Source: Folioceros fuciformis
Lineage: Eukaryota; Anthocerotophyta; Anthocerotopsida; Anthocerotales
DNA length: 43,251 nucleotides
Reading direction: 5' to 3'
NCBI GenBank assembly: GCA_049999805.1
Contig: JBNGIO010006264.1
Coordinates: 52,834 to 96,084, forward strand
Made by a program: the position numbers and the translations under genes. Shown one piece after another: positions 1-10,890 of this stretch. Positions within the stretch are counted from its first letter, which is position 1. The number at the start of each line of letters is the position of its first letter. The notes under the pieces were generated by a model that saw only the letters and a list, made by a program, of their open reading frames with translations, searched no databases and was not told the origin of the DNA.

Positions 1-1083
1 AATCATTTAATATTATATATTTTTAATTAATATTAAACTAATCACCCAACCCTATGGCCTGGTACCGAACCTAATCCTTCCCAGCTCTGGGACCAAACCT
101 ATACCCACTCTTATAACCAAACCCACTATTTCCTGGTCAATTAACCCAATTAGCATAAAGAAAAATAGGAAAAATGACCAGAAAATCAAGGAAAATTAGG
201 GAAAATAAGTTGAAAAAGAAAACCAAACCATACCACTATTAACCCTTTTTCAACCAAAACAAACTACTACCCCAAACTTAAGAGGTTCACATACCTCCAT
301 GGCTTTAGGATCCATGAACTATGCATTCCCTTGCACATTGTCCTTAGAACGCATTTGTGTGCTCGGTGTGATACTAGTGGATAAGGAAAATGAGTTGAGG
401 TTCATCAAGTTTAGTGTCTTCTACATTTCCTATCCACAATGGTCTTTGTGAGTATCTGTGTCGCATGACATGGCTATGAGCATTCCTTTTCTTATTTCAT
501 CAACATTGTTATTCACACAATCCAATCTCTTGCTGTTAGCAATTTGGTCTTAATCTATATCAAGCTATGTGTATGTCTTGCATGAGGAGGATCCTAGTAC
601 TAAGGAATCCTTTCTCAAGGATTGTCGCATTAGGGACCTAGAGTGAGAGTGTCATCTCTTGCACTTCATCACATGAGAACCACTTCTAAACACTTTGCAA
701 AGCCAATCCTACATTATTTTCAACTATAATAACTTAAGCCCATATGTTGTTATGCATCTACATACTTACTCTAGCATTGTTTTCAAGTATAATAGCTTAA
801 AGTTGCATATTATTATAAGTCTAGATGCTTATTACAAGAGAACCACATATACGATAGAAGGTTAGAATGATCTTTTTATTAAAGGTGTATCCCTAATAAG
901 TAATAGCACAAGGCCTCGAGAGCCTTCGTATTAAAAATAGTTGCGAGAAATTGAAACGAGGAGAGACAGAATGAGATAATCAACATAGATAGCAACTTAT
1001 TACAAAGATGCAAGAACAATCAAACAAATTAATACGAGGATTGATAAAAATTAGATTATGAAAACATACAGTATGCCCTTCGT
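1..1083. other. AT-rich noncoding DNA, no gene seen
   Basis: No open frame of convincing length or composition and no recognisable transposon ends. The stretch is AT-rich with short runs resembling plant intergenic DNA. It ends at an N run. Confidence 0.5.
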
Positions 1084-1183
1084 NNNNNNNNNNNNNNNNN
1101 NNNNNNNNNNNNNNNNNNNNNNNNNNNNNNNNNNNNNNNNNNNNNNNNNNNNNNNNNNNNNNNNNNNNNNNNNNNNNNNNNNN
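1084..1183. other. Assembly gap (100 N) with duplicated flanks
   Basis: Exactly 100 N. The 36 bases before the gap (1048-1083) are identical to the 36 bases after it (1184-1219), so the true gap is probably zero or negative: two contig ends that overlap, or a collapsed tandem repeat. Confidence 0.9.
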
Positions 1184-1390
1184 AAATTAGATTATGAAAA
1201 CATACAGTATGCCCTTCGTTGAAAAACCATATGCAATGAGAATATTTTGTAATATAATTTCAAGTTCCATTCTCTAAGAACTCCCTTCAAACCATAGATG
1301 GTCTTGTTGAGTTGGCAAACAAAACCAATTAAATCGTTGTGATGACTCCATTTAAATCTTGTCACATCTAGATCACCATTTAATGGTGAT

Positions 1391-1880
1391 TTATATTCCT
1401 AGATCTTCTCGAACTCATATTCCTAGGTCTTCTCGAACTGATATTCCAAGGTCTTCTCGAACTGATATTGTCTTCTCGAACTCATATTCCTAGGTCTTCT
1501 CGAACTCATATTCCTAGGTCTTCTCGAACTCATATTCCTAGGTCTTCTCGAACTCATATTCCTAGGTCTTTTCAAACTCATATTCCTAGGTCTTCTCGAA
1601 CTCATATTCGCTGTTATTCAATCTCATATTCTTAGGTCTTCTCGAACTCATATTCGCTCTTATTCAATGTCATATTCCTAGGTCTTCTCGAATTCATATT
1701 CGCTCTTATTCAATCTCATATTTCTAAGTCTTCTCGAACTCATATTCGCTCTTATTTCTAGGTCTTCTCGAATTCATATTCGCTCTTATTCAATCTCAAC
1801 CTCATATTCGCTCTTATTCTTAGGTCTTCTCGAACTCATATTCACTCTTATTCAATCTCAAACTCATATTCGTTCTTATT
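1391..1880. repeat. Minisatellite, 24-bp unit with longer variants
   Basis: Tandem copies of a 24-bp unit containing CTAGGTCTTCTCGAACTCAT run from about 1391 to 1615. Longer composite units that add a CGCTCTTATTCAATCT segment continue to about 1880. Open frames across it are a by-product of a period divisible by three. Confidence 0.9.
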
Positions 1881-1987
1881 CAAGTAAAAGGCTAAAAAGC
1901 TCTATCATATTCACTCTTATAAAAGGCTATAGGCTTGACCTTTGCATCCAGGCATTTCGAATCACACCAACTACTTTTGCTATCGAG

Positions 1988-2317
1988 CATACATAGCATT
2001 TCACCCTGAAGTGCTCTAGTCATACATAGCATTTCACCCTAAAGTGCTCTAGTCATACATAGCATTTCTCCCTGAAGTGCTCTTGTCATACATAGCATTT
2101 CACCTTGAAGTGCTCTAGTCATACATAGTATTTCACACTGAAGTGCTCTAGTCATACATAGCATTTCACTCTGAAGTGCTCTAGTCATACATAACATTTC
2201 ACCTTGAAGTGCTCTAGTCATACATAGCATTTCACCCTGAAGTGCTCTAGTNNNNNNNNNNTGAAGTGCTCTAGTCATACATAGCATTTCACCCTGAAGT
2301 GCTCTAGTCATACATAG
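1988..2317. repeat. Minisatellite, 33-bp unit
   Basis: About ten near-identical 33-bp copies (core CATACATAGCATTTCACCCT). A 10-N gap at 2252-2261 falls in one unit and is shorter than the missing part of that unit, so the copy number is uncertain. The array abuts the next one with no spacer. Confidence 0.9.
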
Positions 2318-2589
2318 GCTTGACGGCCATGAAAAGAAGGATACGCTTGACGACCATGAAAAGAAGGATACGCTTGACGGCCATGAAAAGAAGGATACGC
2401 TTGACGGCCATGAAAAGAAGGATGCGCTTGACGGCCATGAAAAGAATACGCTTGACGGCCATGAAAAGGATAAGCTTGACGGCCATGAAAAGGATAGGCT
2501 TGACGGTAATGAAAAGGATACGCTTGACGCTCATGAAGAGGATAGGCTTGACGGCCATGAAAAGGATACGCTTGACGGCCATGAAAAGT
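2316..2589. repeat. Minisatellite, 24/27-bp unit
   Basis: Tandem units of 27 bp (core CGCTTGACGGCCATGAAAAG) at the left change to 24-bp units at the right after loss of one AGA triplet. The array lies just beyond the 3' end of the broken PPR gene, inside what corresponds to the 3' flank of its intact paralogue. Confidence 0.9.
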
Positions 2590-2704
2590 TCCGAAGGTCG
2601 GCAGTTTGGGCAGGGATAGGATCAAGAAAGGACATTCACCCCGACGAGAAACTCAATATTCTCTGCATAAACACTTGGCATTGGCTATGCGTTCTCCACC
2701 TTTC

Positions 2705-5700
2705 TCACGGTCGACCCTTACAACTGCAACTACCATCTGCGAATCGATGTACACATACCCGTCGCCCACAACGACGTCTCTTTGTTCAAGCCTTGACATG
2801 ATCTCCGTGGAACTGTGACAGTCACTGCACATGCGTAGATTCTTCGTTACCACAAGAGGTGTTCCGCTCGGAGTGTTCAACAGGCCAAACGCAAGAGCTA
2901 GCTTGTCGGCATGCCCACAAAGGGCATCTTCCTTTTCCTTCTCATCCACTGGCTTCAACAACAACTTTGTGTGAGGTACGTGGCCCCCCTTCCTGCTTCA
3001 GACGTTCATTTGTGCTCTCCACCTTAAGCGCAATGTCCTCTCTCCTTTCTCCCACTAGAAACTTGTGTACCTCCTTACTCACCTCAATGGTCGCTACTGC
3101 AGGTTTCTTGTTAGCAGCTGCTAGCTTTCTCTGCGCTTCTATCCTGTCCACATCGATCCACCTACCTGCATCTGCGTAAGCATTGGCCATGAGCACATAT
3201 GCAGGCGCATCCTGGGGGTCCAGCCGAACAATCCTTTCAAAACACCATTCGGCCCTCTCTATATCCCCGTGACTTTTGCTGGCATGCAACAAAGACCTCA
3301 AGCCCACAAGATTACTTTGGTCATCACATGAAAGTAGCATCTTCGCTGCCTCATCTAAAAGGCCCGCACGCCCCAAAAGATCAACCATGCAGGTGTAATG
3401 CTCAACAGTAGGTTGAATACCATGCTGTTCCGCCATGGAATCAAAGTACTTGCGACCCTCCTCCACTAGTCCCTCGTGACTGCATGCTACTAAAAGGAAA
3501 GTGAAAGTAGTACCATCAGGCGGAAAACCGGCAACTAACATCTCCTCGAAACAAGCAACTGCTCTCTGACCATCATCACAAGAACCATACCCATCTGTCA
3601 GGGCCGTCCATGTCACCACATTCTTCGTTTTCATGCTGTCAAAAACTTGGCTTGCATCTTCCAGTTCACCACATTTTGCATACATGCCCACCAGGCAGGT
3701 GCCCAGCACTACGTTGTCCAGCAGTCCGTTTTCGACGATCTGTGAGTGCAGCTGCCGTCCTTGCTGTATGGCACCAGTGCTTCCACACGCCTTCAGAAGG
3801 CAAGCAAACGTAACATCGTCAGCCAAAATCAGTCCCGCTTCCTCCATTCGCCCATACACAACAAGCGCCTCCTGGGGGCATTCTTCCTGTGCATACCCAG
3901 ATATCAGGGCGGTCCACGTCACCACATCCTTTGTCTTCATGCTGTCAAAAACCTGGCGTGCATCTTCCGCCTGACCACATTTTGCATACATATCCACCAG
4001 GCAGGTGCCCAACACTACATTATCCACCAATCTTCTTTCAACAACTTGAGAGTGAAGCTGCCTGCCCTTCTGTCAGTCACCAGTTCCTCCACAGGCCTTC
4101 AGAAGGCAAGCAAAAGTAACATGATCAGCCAAAATGAGGCCTGACTCCTCCATTTGGCCATATACAACAAGGGCCTCTTGCCCGAGTCCTTGCTCTGCAT
4201 ACCCAGACATGAGGGCGGTCCATGTCACCACATCCTTTGTCTTCATGCTGTCAAAAACCTGCCGTGCCTCTTCCATCTGACCACATTTTGCATACACGTC
4301 CACCAGGTAGGTGCCCAACACTACATTATCCACTAATCCCCTTTTGACAACTTGCGAGTGAAGCTGCCTGCCCGTCTGTAAGGCTCCAGTGCTTCCACAG
4401 GCCTTCAGAAGGCAAGAGAAAGTAACATGATCAGCCAAAATGAGGCCTGACTCCTCCATTTGGCTATACACAACAAGCGCCTCTTGCCCCAGTCCTTGCT
4501 CTGAATACCCAGACATGAGGGCGGTCCATGTCACCACATCCTGTGTCTTCATGCTGTCAAACACCTGGCGTGCATCTTCCAGTTCGCCACATTTTGCATA
4601 CATGTCCACTAGGCAATTGCCCAACATTAAGTTATCCAGGAGTCCTCTCTCAACGATCACAGAGTGCAGCTGCCTACCCTTCTGCAAGGCACCAGAGCTA
4701 CCACAGGCCTTCAGAAGGCCGGCGGCAATGACATGGTTGGCTAAAATCAGCCCCTCCTGCTCCATTTGTCCATAGAGAGCAAGTGCCTCATGTCCTAGTC
4801 CTTGGTGGGCATACCCAGCAATCAGGGCATTCCATGTCACCAAATTCTTTGTCGCCATGCTGTCAAAGACCTGGCATGCAGCTTTCAGTTCACCCGTTTT
4901 GCATAGCCGGTTATGAGGCTATTCCATGTCACCACATCCTTTGTGGCCATGCTGTCAAAAACCCTGCGTGCCTCTTCCAGTTCGCCACATTTTGCATACA
5001 TGTCCACCAGGCAGTTATCCACAAACAAGTCAGGAGGAATGCCACAGTGCAGCAGATCACCGTGCACTTTTCTGCCAGATTCCAAGTCAGCGGCAAGTGC
5101 ACAAGCCTGAAGGGCGGCTACAAAGACGCCGCTCGCCTTCACCCCTGACCTACTCAAGTCGTGGTACAGTTGTATGGCCTTCTTAGGTTTCCCATGTTTA
5201 GAGAATGCAGAGATCATGGAAAAGTACATGAAAAAATCTGGTTTGCCCACCCTGGTGAACACGTCCATTGCCTCCTCCAGCCTACCTCCAGCCTACCTCC
5301 AGATGCGTACATGCGTAAGATATAGTTCGCCAAGTATGGATTCGAACGGTACCCAAGTTTGACAGTGAGATCATGAACTCGTCGCCCCACAACTAGATCC
5401 TTCTTAGCTGTACACAGTTTCAGCACAGTGCAAAACAGAGAGTGGGAAATAGCAGAGCCTGTCCGCGCCAGAGATTCCAGGGCCTCAGCGGCCTCAGAAA
5501 GCTTCCCCTGCTCACATAATGTGCTTACGGTTACAGGCGTAACGAGGCCCATTTCCTGTCCTGCACTCTTGCGAGATTCAGGCTTGTCCGCAGAGCGGGA
5601 CTCGGAAGGAGAGGCACCACTACTCACGTGCATATCCAAGGAAACGAGCCGTTCATCAACCCAAGCTGGCTTAAACATGTTGGTTACCCACAGCACCTCT

Positions 5701-6032
5701 ACGGAGCCCTTCCGCCGGAAATCAGGCGAACGGGAGCTCTTCTTATCTTGTCTGTTATCCCACCACATGGTCGGGTCCAGAAAGAATTGTTGCCACAAGC
5801 GCTCCTGCTCCTGTTCCTGCTCCTGGCGACGCCAATCTTTGGATAAACCGTCCCCACCCACATACCTGTCCGGAAGTTTAAGTGCTGAGCCCCTCACACT
5901 GCTGCACCTGGAGGCTTGGTTTCCCAAGGATTGACTCCCTAACATGGGGTGAGCAGGAGCTCCTCCTAGAATCCCTGTACCCAAACCAATCTGTTGGGTA
6001 CACAACGGATCCTGTTGCCACGCTGTGGCCAT
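2705..6032 (-). pseudogene. PPR-DYW:KP editing factor, broken paralogue
   Basis: Homologous along its whole length to the intact gene at 7543-10017: same N-terminal block, PPR array, KP-type PG box and DYW region. Breaks seen by comparison are an 11-bp tandem duplication (5281-5302), a 1-nt loss near 4891-4900, an in-frame TGA (4073-4075), an extra C in a C run (2984-2989), and a 1-nt loss near 2750-2758 that destroys the terminal Cys-x-Cys and GRP tail. The catalytic HAE is HAD (Glu to Asp, codon at 2905-2907). Its PPR array is longer than that of the intact copy because of a 306-bp triplet repeat. Flanking similarity extends past both ends, which indicates tandem gene duplication. Some frame breaks could be sequencing errors, but five breaks plus the lost glutamate argue for real decay. 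Confidence 0.9.
3613..4937 (-). repeat. 306-bp higher-order PLS triplet repeat inside the broken PPR gene
   Basis: The same landmark (TCACCA at the start of each VVTW motif) falls at 3613, 3919, 4225, 4531 and 4837, exactly 306 bp (102 codons) apart. Each period is one P-L-S triplet. The next landmark is at 4929, 92 bp on, which is the 93-bp short S repeat minus the 1-nt deletion. The intact paralogue has only one such 306-bp interval (8451 to 8757), followed by two 93-bp steps (8850, 8943). Confidence 0.9.
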
Positions 6033-7542
6033 GGCTCAGGAACCTCTGTGGGAAGATGTCTGGCAACAAACGTCGGCAGGATGTTGGGGTAGACATGGGG
6101 TCACCACACCTGTGACCCCACTCCCCCTACCTTAAGCGCTTCTTTCCACCAACCAACTTGTGACAAGCCCAAAAATTGTACTTGTCCATAACAAAAACAG
6201 GCGGAAAACTAATAAGAGCTAAGACTACACTTCCGACTGATCCGCAATCGGATGGATGGTAACAAAATTATTTTTCATTTTCACCAGCTATGGTGAGCAA
6301 GGCCTTGAGCATGCGTCGGCGGCGCCATCAGGGCTGGGTAGTCCGGCTGCGGACCTAGTGAAGGCTGCAGCAAATACATGTCGTGCCACTCTTACATGAT
6401 CAGATCGCGCAGCACCTGGTGGGATTTTGATGACGAGCCTCAGGTTCTTCCCAAGCCTTGTTTTTGGAGTCAGCCTTTCTCAATCCAGCACATCAGGACA
6501 ACTGAGCTCATTCAGCAGGTAGGCAGACTAGGAATACAACCTAAGCACATTTCCCTTGCAATAGGTGCAAGGATGAACGGCAGCGGTGCCGGCGTGGACC
6601 GCAGATTTCAGACCATTGCTCAGATGACGGACGCACTTACACTGTTGTGGTGCACCTCAGATGACGGACAGAACAAACCAGTGGACCAAAACAAGCACGG
6701 TGACAGAACGACGTTCTGTTTCGCACTTGATTCCCGACCAATTATCAATGTCTAAATTACGGGCCTCGTCACAAGTTTATCCAAACTGACAACACACAAT
6801 TCAACTGAGTTCATACATACAATCGCGTTTGGATGCAGTACAGTGTGTGCGTTCGGGGATTTCTCCAGTACGAAGACAGGTGAAGCAAATACCAATCCTC
6901 TCCACTGGAAGGCCCCTGAAGTGTAGAGATCAGGAAATTGGACTATAAAGCCCTCCAGATATTTCAGTGTGGATATTTCCTCCAAACCGTCCAAATGCCT
7001 CCGACCACCTTATTCTCTTGCAGAAGGAGCTAGGGATAGTGCGTGCTTTGCAGAACACTATTCGCCGGAATAACCTCCTGTGTGCTTCCATCCACCTGGC
7101 AGTATTTACATGTTATGTTGCTTCTATAGCGCAGAAATCGACAAACTGTCTTGCCCGAAAAGAGGTGGACAATGGATCAGATATCTAGCTGGGCTTGGGA
7201 CATGCTAGTTTAAATCAAGCAACGTTGAGGTGATAGGCCTGGCTACATCTGCCTTAGAACTGGTTCCATGGCTCACATAGTACAGCGTCTTGTAAGCATG
7301 TAGGCCAAACATGGAGGCATGCTGGGCCCTGCATTAGTGAGCTCGTAACGTACCAGAGAGCTCAGAATTTGTGACCTGGAGACCTGTGGTCAAGGATAGG
7401 CTCAAGGCTATGCTGTTTTCCACAAGTTCCAACGGTAGCCGCTTTTGACGGGGATGGAGTAAAGCGAGAACATTCACCCCGACCAAAAAAAGGCAGTATT
7501 CTTTGACATGCACACGCAACACTGGCGATGCAGTTCGTACTC
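6033..7542. other. Intergenic region between the PPR paralogues
   Basis: This holds the 5' flank of the broken copy and the 3' flank of the intact copy. The last ~75 bases (from about 7465) align to the 3' flank of the broken gene near 2625-2704. A perfect 8-bp inverted repeat (GGGGTCAC/GTGACCCC, 6097-6119) lies upstream of the broken copy. A 125-codon plus-strand frame at 6378-6755 has no recognisable domain and I do not call it a gene. Confidence 0.5.
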
Positions 7543-10017
7543 TCACGGTCGGCCCTTACAACTGCAACTACCATCTGCGAATCGATGCACTCGGAACCCA
7601 TCCCTTACAACGATGTCTCTCTGTTCAAGCCTTGACATGATCTCCGTGGAACTGTGACAGTCACTGCACATGCGTAGATTCTTCGTTACCACAAGAGGTG
7701 TCCCACTCGGAGTGTTTAGCAGACCAAACGCCAGAGCTAGCTTCTCAGCATGCCCGCAAAGTGCATCTTCCTTTTCCTTCTCACCCAGAGGCTTCAACAC
7801 CAACTTTGTCTGGGGTACGTGGCCCCCTTCCTGCTTCAGACGTGCATTCGTTCTCTCCACCTTTATGGCAATATCCTCTCTCCTTTCACCTACCAAAAAC
7901 CTATGTACCTCCTTATTCACCTCAATGGTTGCCACTGCAGGTTTCTTGTTAGCTCCTGCTACTACTCTCTGTGCTTCAATCCTGTCTACGTCGCTCCACC
8001 GACCTGCATCTGCATAGGCATTGGCCATGAGCACATAAGCAGGCGCCTCCAGGGGGTCCAGCCTAACAATGCTTTCAAAACACCATATCGCCCTCTCCAA
8101 ATCCCCATGATTTTTGCAGGCATTCAACAAAGACGTCAATCCTACAACATTACTTTGGCCATCGTATGATAATAGCATCATCTTCTCTGCCTCATCTAAA
8201 TGGCCTGCACGCCCAAGAAGATCTATCATGCAATTGTAATGCTCAAGAGTAGGTTTGATTCGATGGTCAGCCATGGAATCAAAGTATCTGCGGCCTTCGT
8301 GGACCAGTCCCTCATGACTGCATGCTGTCAAAAGGCAACTAAAAGTAGCATCACTAGGCTCAATACCAGCAGCTAACATCTCTTCAAAACAAGCTAGTGC
8401 TCTCCGACCATCATCACAAGCACCATACCCAGATATCAGGGCATTCCATGTCACGACATTCTTTGAGTTCATACTGTCAAAAACCTGGCGAGCATCCTCC
8501 ACTGCACCACATTTTGCATACATGTCCACCAGGCAAGTGCTCAATACTACATCATTCAGCAGTCCTCTTCCCACAATCTGCGAGTGCAGCTCTCTGCCCT
8601 TCTGTAAGGCAGCAGTGCTTGCACAAGCCTTCAAAAGGCAAGCAAAAGTAAAGTGGTTTGCCAAAATAAGGCCCTCTTCCTCCATTCGTTCATACAAGGC
8701 AAGCGCCTCTTGGCTGAGTCCTTGCTGTGAATACCCAGCAATAAGTGTCGTCCATGTTACCACATCCTTTGTGGGCATGATGTCAAAGACCTGTCGAGCA
8801 TCCTCTAGTTCACCACATTTCGCATACCCCGATATCAGGGCATTCCATGTAACCACATTCTTCGTGGCCATGCTGTCAAAAACCTGGCGTGCAGTTTTCA
8901 ACTCACCAAATTTCGCATATCCAGATATCAGGCTATTCCATGTCACCACATCCTTTGTGGCCATCCTGTCAAAAACCTGTCGTGCATCTTTCAGTTCGCC
9001 ACATTTTGCATACATGTCCACCAGGCAGCTGCCAACAAACAGGTCCAGAGGAATGCCACTGTGCAGCACATCACAATGCACTTTTCTACCAGATTCCAAG
9101 TCAGCAGCAAGTGCACAAGCCTGAAGAGCAGCCACAAAAACGTGACTATTGGCCTTCAGTCCGGACATACGCATGTCATGGTACAGTTGTATGGCCTTCT
9201 GAGGTTGGCCATGTTTAGAGAATGCAGACATCATGGAATAGCACATGAATGTATCTGGTTCGCCCACCCTCTTGAGCACATCCAACGCCTCCTCCAGCCT
9301 ACCGCCGGACGCGTACATGCGTAAGATATGGTTCGCCAAGTATGTATTCCAACGGTACCCAAGTTTAACAATGAGATCATGAACTCGTCGCCCCACAACC
9401 AGATCCTTCTTAACTGTACACAGTTTCAACACTGTGCAAAACAGAGAACGAGAAATAGCAGAGTCTGTCTGCGCCAGACATTCCAGGGCTCCAACGGCCT
9501 CAGAGAGCCTTCCCTGCTGGCATAACGTGTTCACGGTTTCAGCAGTAATGACGCCCATTTCCGACCGTGCACTCCTGGGAGCTTCAGGCTCACCAGGAGG
9601 GCTGCACTCGGAAGGAGAGGCACCATGACCCATGTGCATATCTAAGGAAACGAGCTGGTCATCTACCCAGGCTGGCTTACACAAGCTGCTAAGCCACAGC
9701 ACCTCACCGGAGCCTTTGCGCCTGAAGTCAGGCGAACGGGAGCTCCTCTTATCTCGTCTGTTATCCCACCACATAGTAGGCTCCATAAAGAATTGTTGCC
9801 ACAAGCGCTCCTGCTCCTGCTCTTCCCCACCCACGCATTGACTCGAGAGTGGAACTGGAAGAGGAAGGGCTATGCTCCTGACATTAGTGCGCCTGGAGGC
9901 TTGGTTACCTAGGGATTGACTCCCTGACGTGAGCGGAGCGGGAGCTCCTCGTAGAATCCCTGTAAACAGGCCAAATTGTTGGGTCCACAACCGGTCTGGT
10001 TGCAGCACTGTGGCCAT
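7543..10017 (-). CDS. PPR-DYW:KP RNA-editing factor with N-terminal PDF-like motif
   Basis: An intact intronless frame of 824 residues. Residues 1-65 look like an organelle transit peptide (Gln/Leu/Ser/Arg-rich, almost no acid). Residues 72-127 resemble the PDF motif of plant OSB proteins (LWQQFF, WWDNR, PDF, WV..QL..LD). Residues ~190-625 are a PLS-class PPR array, including tandem 31-residue S motifs at ~331-423; E motifs follow at ~625-690. The DYW domain has the KP-type PG box (KKPAVATIEV, 691-700), catalytic HAE (756-758), zinc ligands CSDC (784-787), a second zinc site H811, C818 and C820, and the tail KGRP. In the family, HxE is the cytidine-deaminase-type centre. The KP/GRP class is associated with U-to-C editing (amination) in ferns, lycophytes and hornworts, so a plastid or mitochondrial U-to-C editing role is inferred. 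The target transcript is unknown. The start is the first ATG, shared with the paralogue. Confidence 0.92.
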   Translation of the reverse strand: MATVLQPDRLWTQQFGLFTGILRGAPAPLTSGSQSLGNQASRRTNVRSIALPLPVPLSSQCVGGEEQEQERLWQQFFMEPTMWWDNRRDKRSSRSPDFRRKGSGEVLWLSSLCKPAWVDDQLVSLDMHMGHGASPSECSPPGEPEAPRSARSEMGVITAETVNTLCQQGRLSEAVGALECLAQTDSAISRSLFCTVLKLCTVKKDLVVGRRVHDLIVKLGYRWNTYLANHILRMYASGGRLEEALDVLKRVGEPDTFMCYSMMSAFSKHGQPQKAIQLYHDMRMSGLKANSHVFVAALQACALAADLESGRKVHCDVLHSGIPLDLFVGSCLVDMYAKCGELKDARQVFDRMATKDVVTWNSLISGYAKFGELKTARQVFDSMATKNVVTWNALISGYAKCGELEDARQVFDIMPTKDVVTWTTLIAGYSQQGLSQEALALYERMEEEGLILANHFTFACLLKACASTAALQKGRELHSQIVGRGLLNDVVLSTCLVDMYAKCGAVEDARQVFDSMNSKNVVTWNALISGYGACDDGRRALACFEEMLAAGIEPSDATFSCLLTACSHEGLVHEGRRYFDSMADHRIKPTLEHYNCMIDLLGRAGHLDEAEKMMLLSYDGQSNVVGLTSLLNACKNHGDLERAIWCFESIVRLDPLEAPAYVLMANAYADAGRWSDVDRIEAQRVVAGANKKPAVATIEVNKEVHRFLVGERREDIAIKVERTNARLKQEGGHVPQTKLVLKPLGEKEKEDALCGHAEKLALAFGLLNTPSGTPLVVTKNLRMCSDCHSSTEIMSRLEQRDIVVRDGFRVHRFADGSCSCKGRP

Positions 10018-10890
10018 GGTTCAAGAACCACTGTGTGAAGATATCTAGCATTAAACTAGGAGAGGATGCCCGTTTCGACTTGTGTATGACCAGGGACCCG
10101 TCTCAATCGATCCCGGACAACGGTTCTCCATCTTAGCTATCCTTCCCAGCTAGCAACTTGTGCAAAGTAACAAATCTGGAGCAAAATGCCAGCGGAAAGC
10201 AATTGGACTTGCTTCAAATTGATTCAGATTTTCATTTTCAACAAATTGGTTTTCCATTTACACCGCTCCCGATTGACAAGGCTAGTGTCCTTCGGCGGTG
10301 TCTGGTTCACGGTTACAGGGCCACTACCATCACGTCCTCCACCAGGTAATCATGTGTTTACCCGTGAGAATATGTGTTTGCTGAAAGAAAGCTAAATTAG
10401 ATTATATAAAATAATTAGCACAGTGAGGACAATGTTATGCCCGAGCGTCAGTCAAGTCGTTTGTACATTGCACAATCTTTGGAAGTAGCAATTTATGAAA
10501 TTAACGAGCTCTTGTGGAGAAGCAAAGAAGGCTAATGTTTTTATTATTATTTTATTGGATATTACTTGCTAAAGTCTATCTTTTGGTTATTTGATAAAAA
10601 GAACTTATTTTCTTTACCTCTGTATTAAAGAAGAAGTGGTGCAAATAAAAGAAGAAGTGGTGCAAACAAAGGGGGGTGAAGAAGAAATTTTCCTTTACAA
10701 TCTACTATGTCTAGGACACAATCTCCACTCGTGTTCCCAGTATATTGAAATCCGAACAAATTAGAGCTTATTTGAATGAGGACCCTTTCCACATAAAGCA
10801 TTTGATAGATAGGTTCACAAATTTAGCAGTTTATCTTCTCACAAGGTAGAAGATGGGATTGGTTTTCCTCTTCTTATTGGCACATACACT
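10018..10890. other. Noncoding, 5' flank of the intact PPR gene
   Basis: The first ~35 bases resemble the 5' flank of the broken PPR copy. The rest is AT-rich. A 23-bp direct duplication (AAAGAAGAAGTGGTGCAAA) lies near 10627-10670. No gene seen. Confidence 0.5.

Noticed and set aside
1423-2625. Open frames of 60-105 codons on both strands
   Set aside because: They lie in tandem arrays with periods divisible by three, which keeps frames open automatically; the products are pure repeats.
6378-6755. 125-codon plus-strand frame between the PPR genes
   Set aside because: No homologous frame by the other paralogue, no domain, and composition like its surroundings.
2859-9841. Many plus-strand frames across the PPR genes
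   Set aside because: They mirror the minus-strand PPR repeats in other frames and have no domain of their own.
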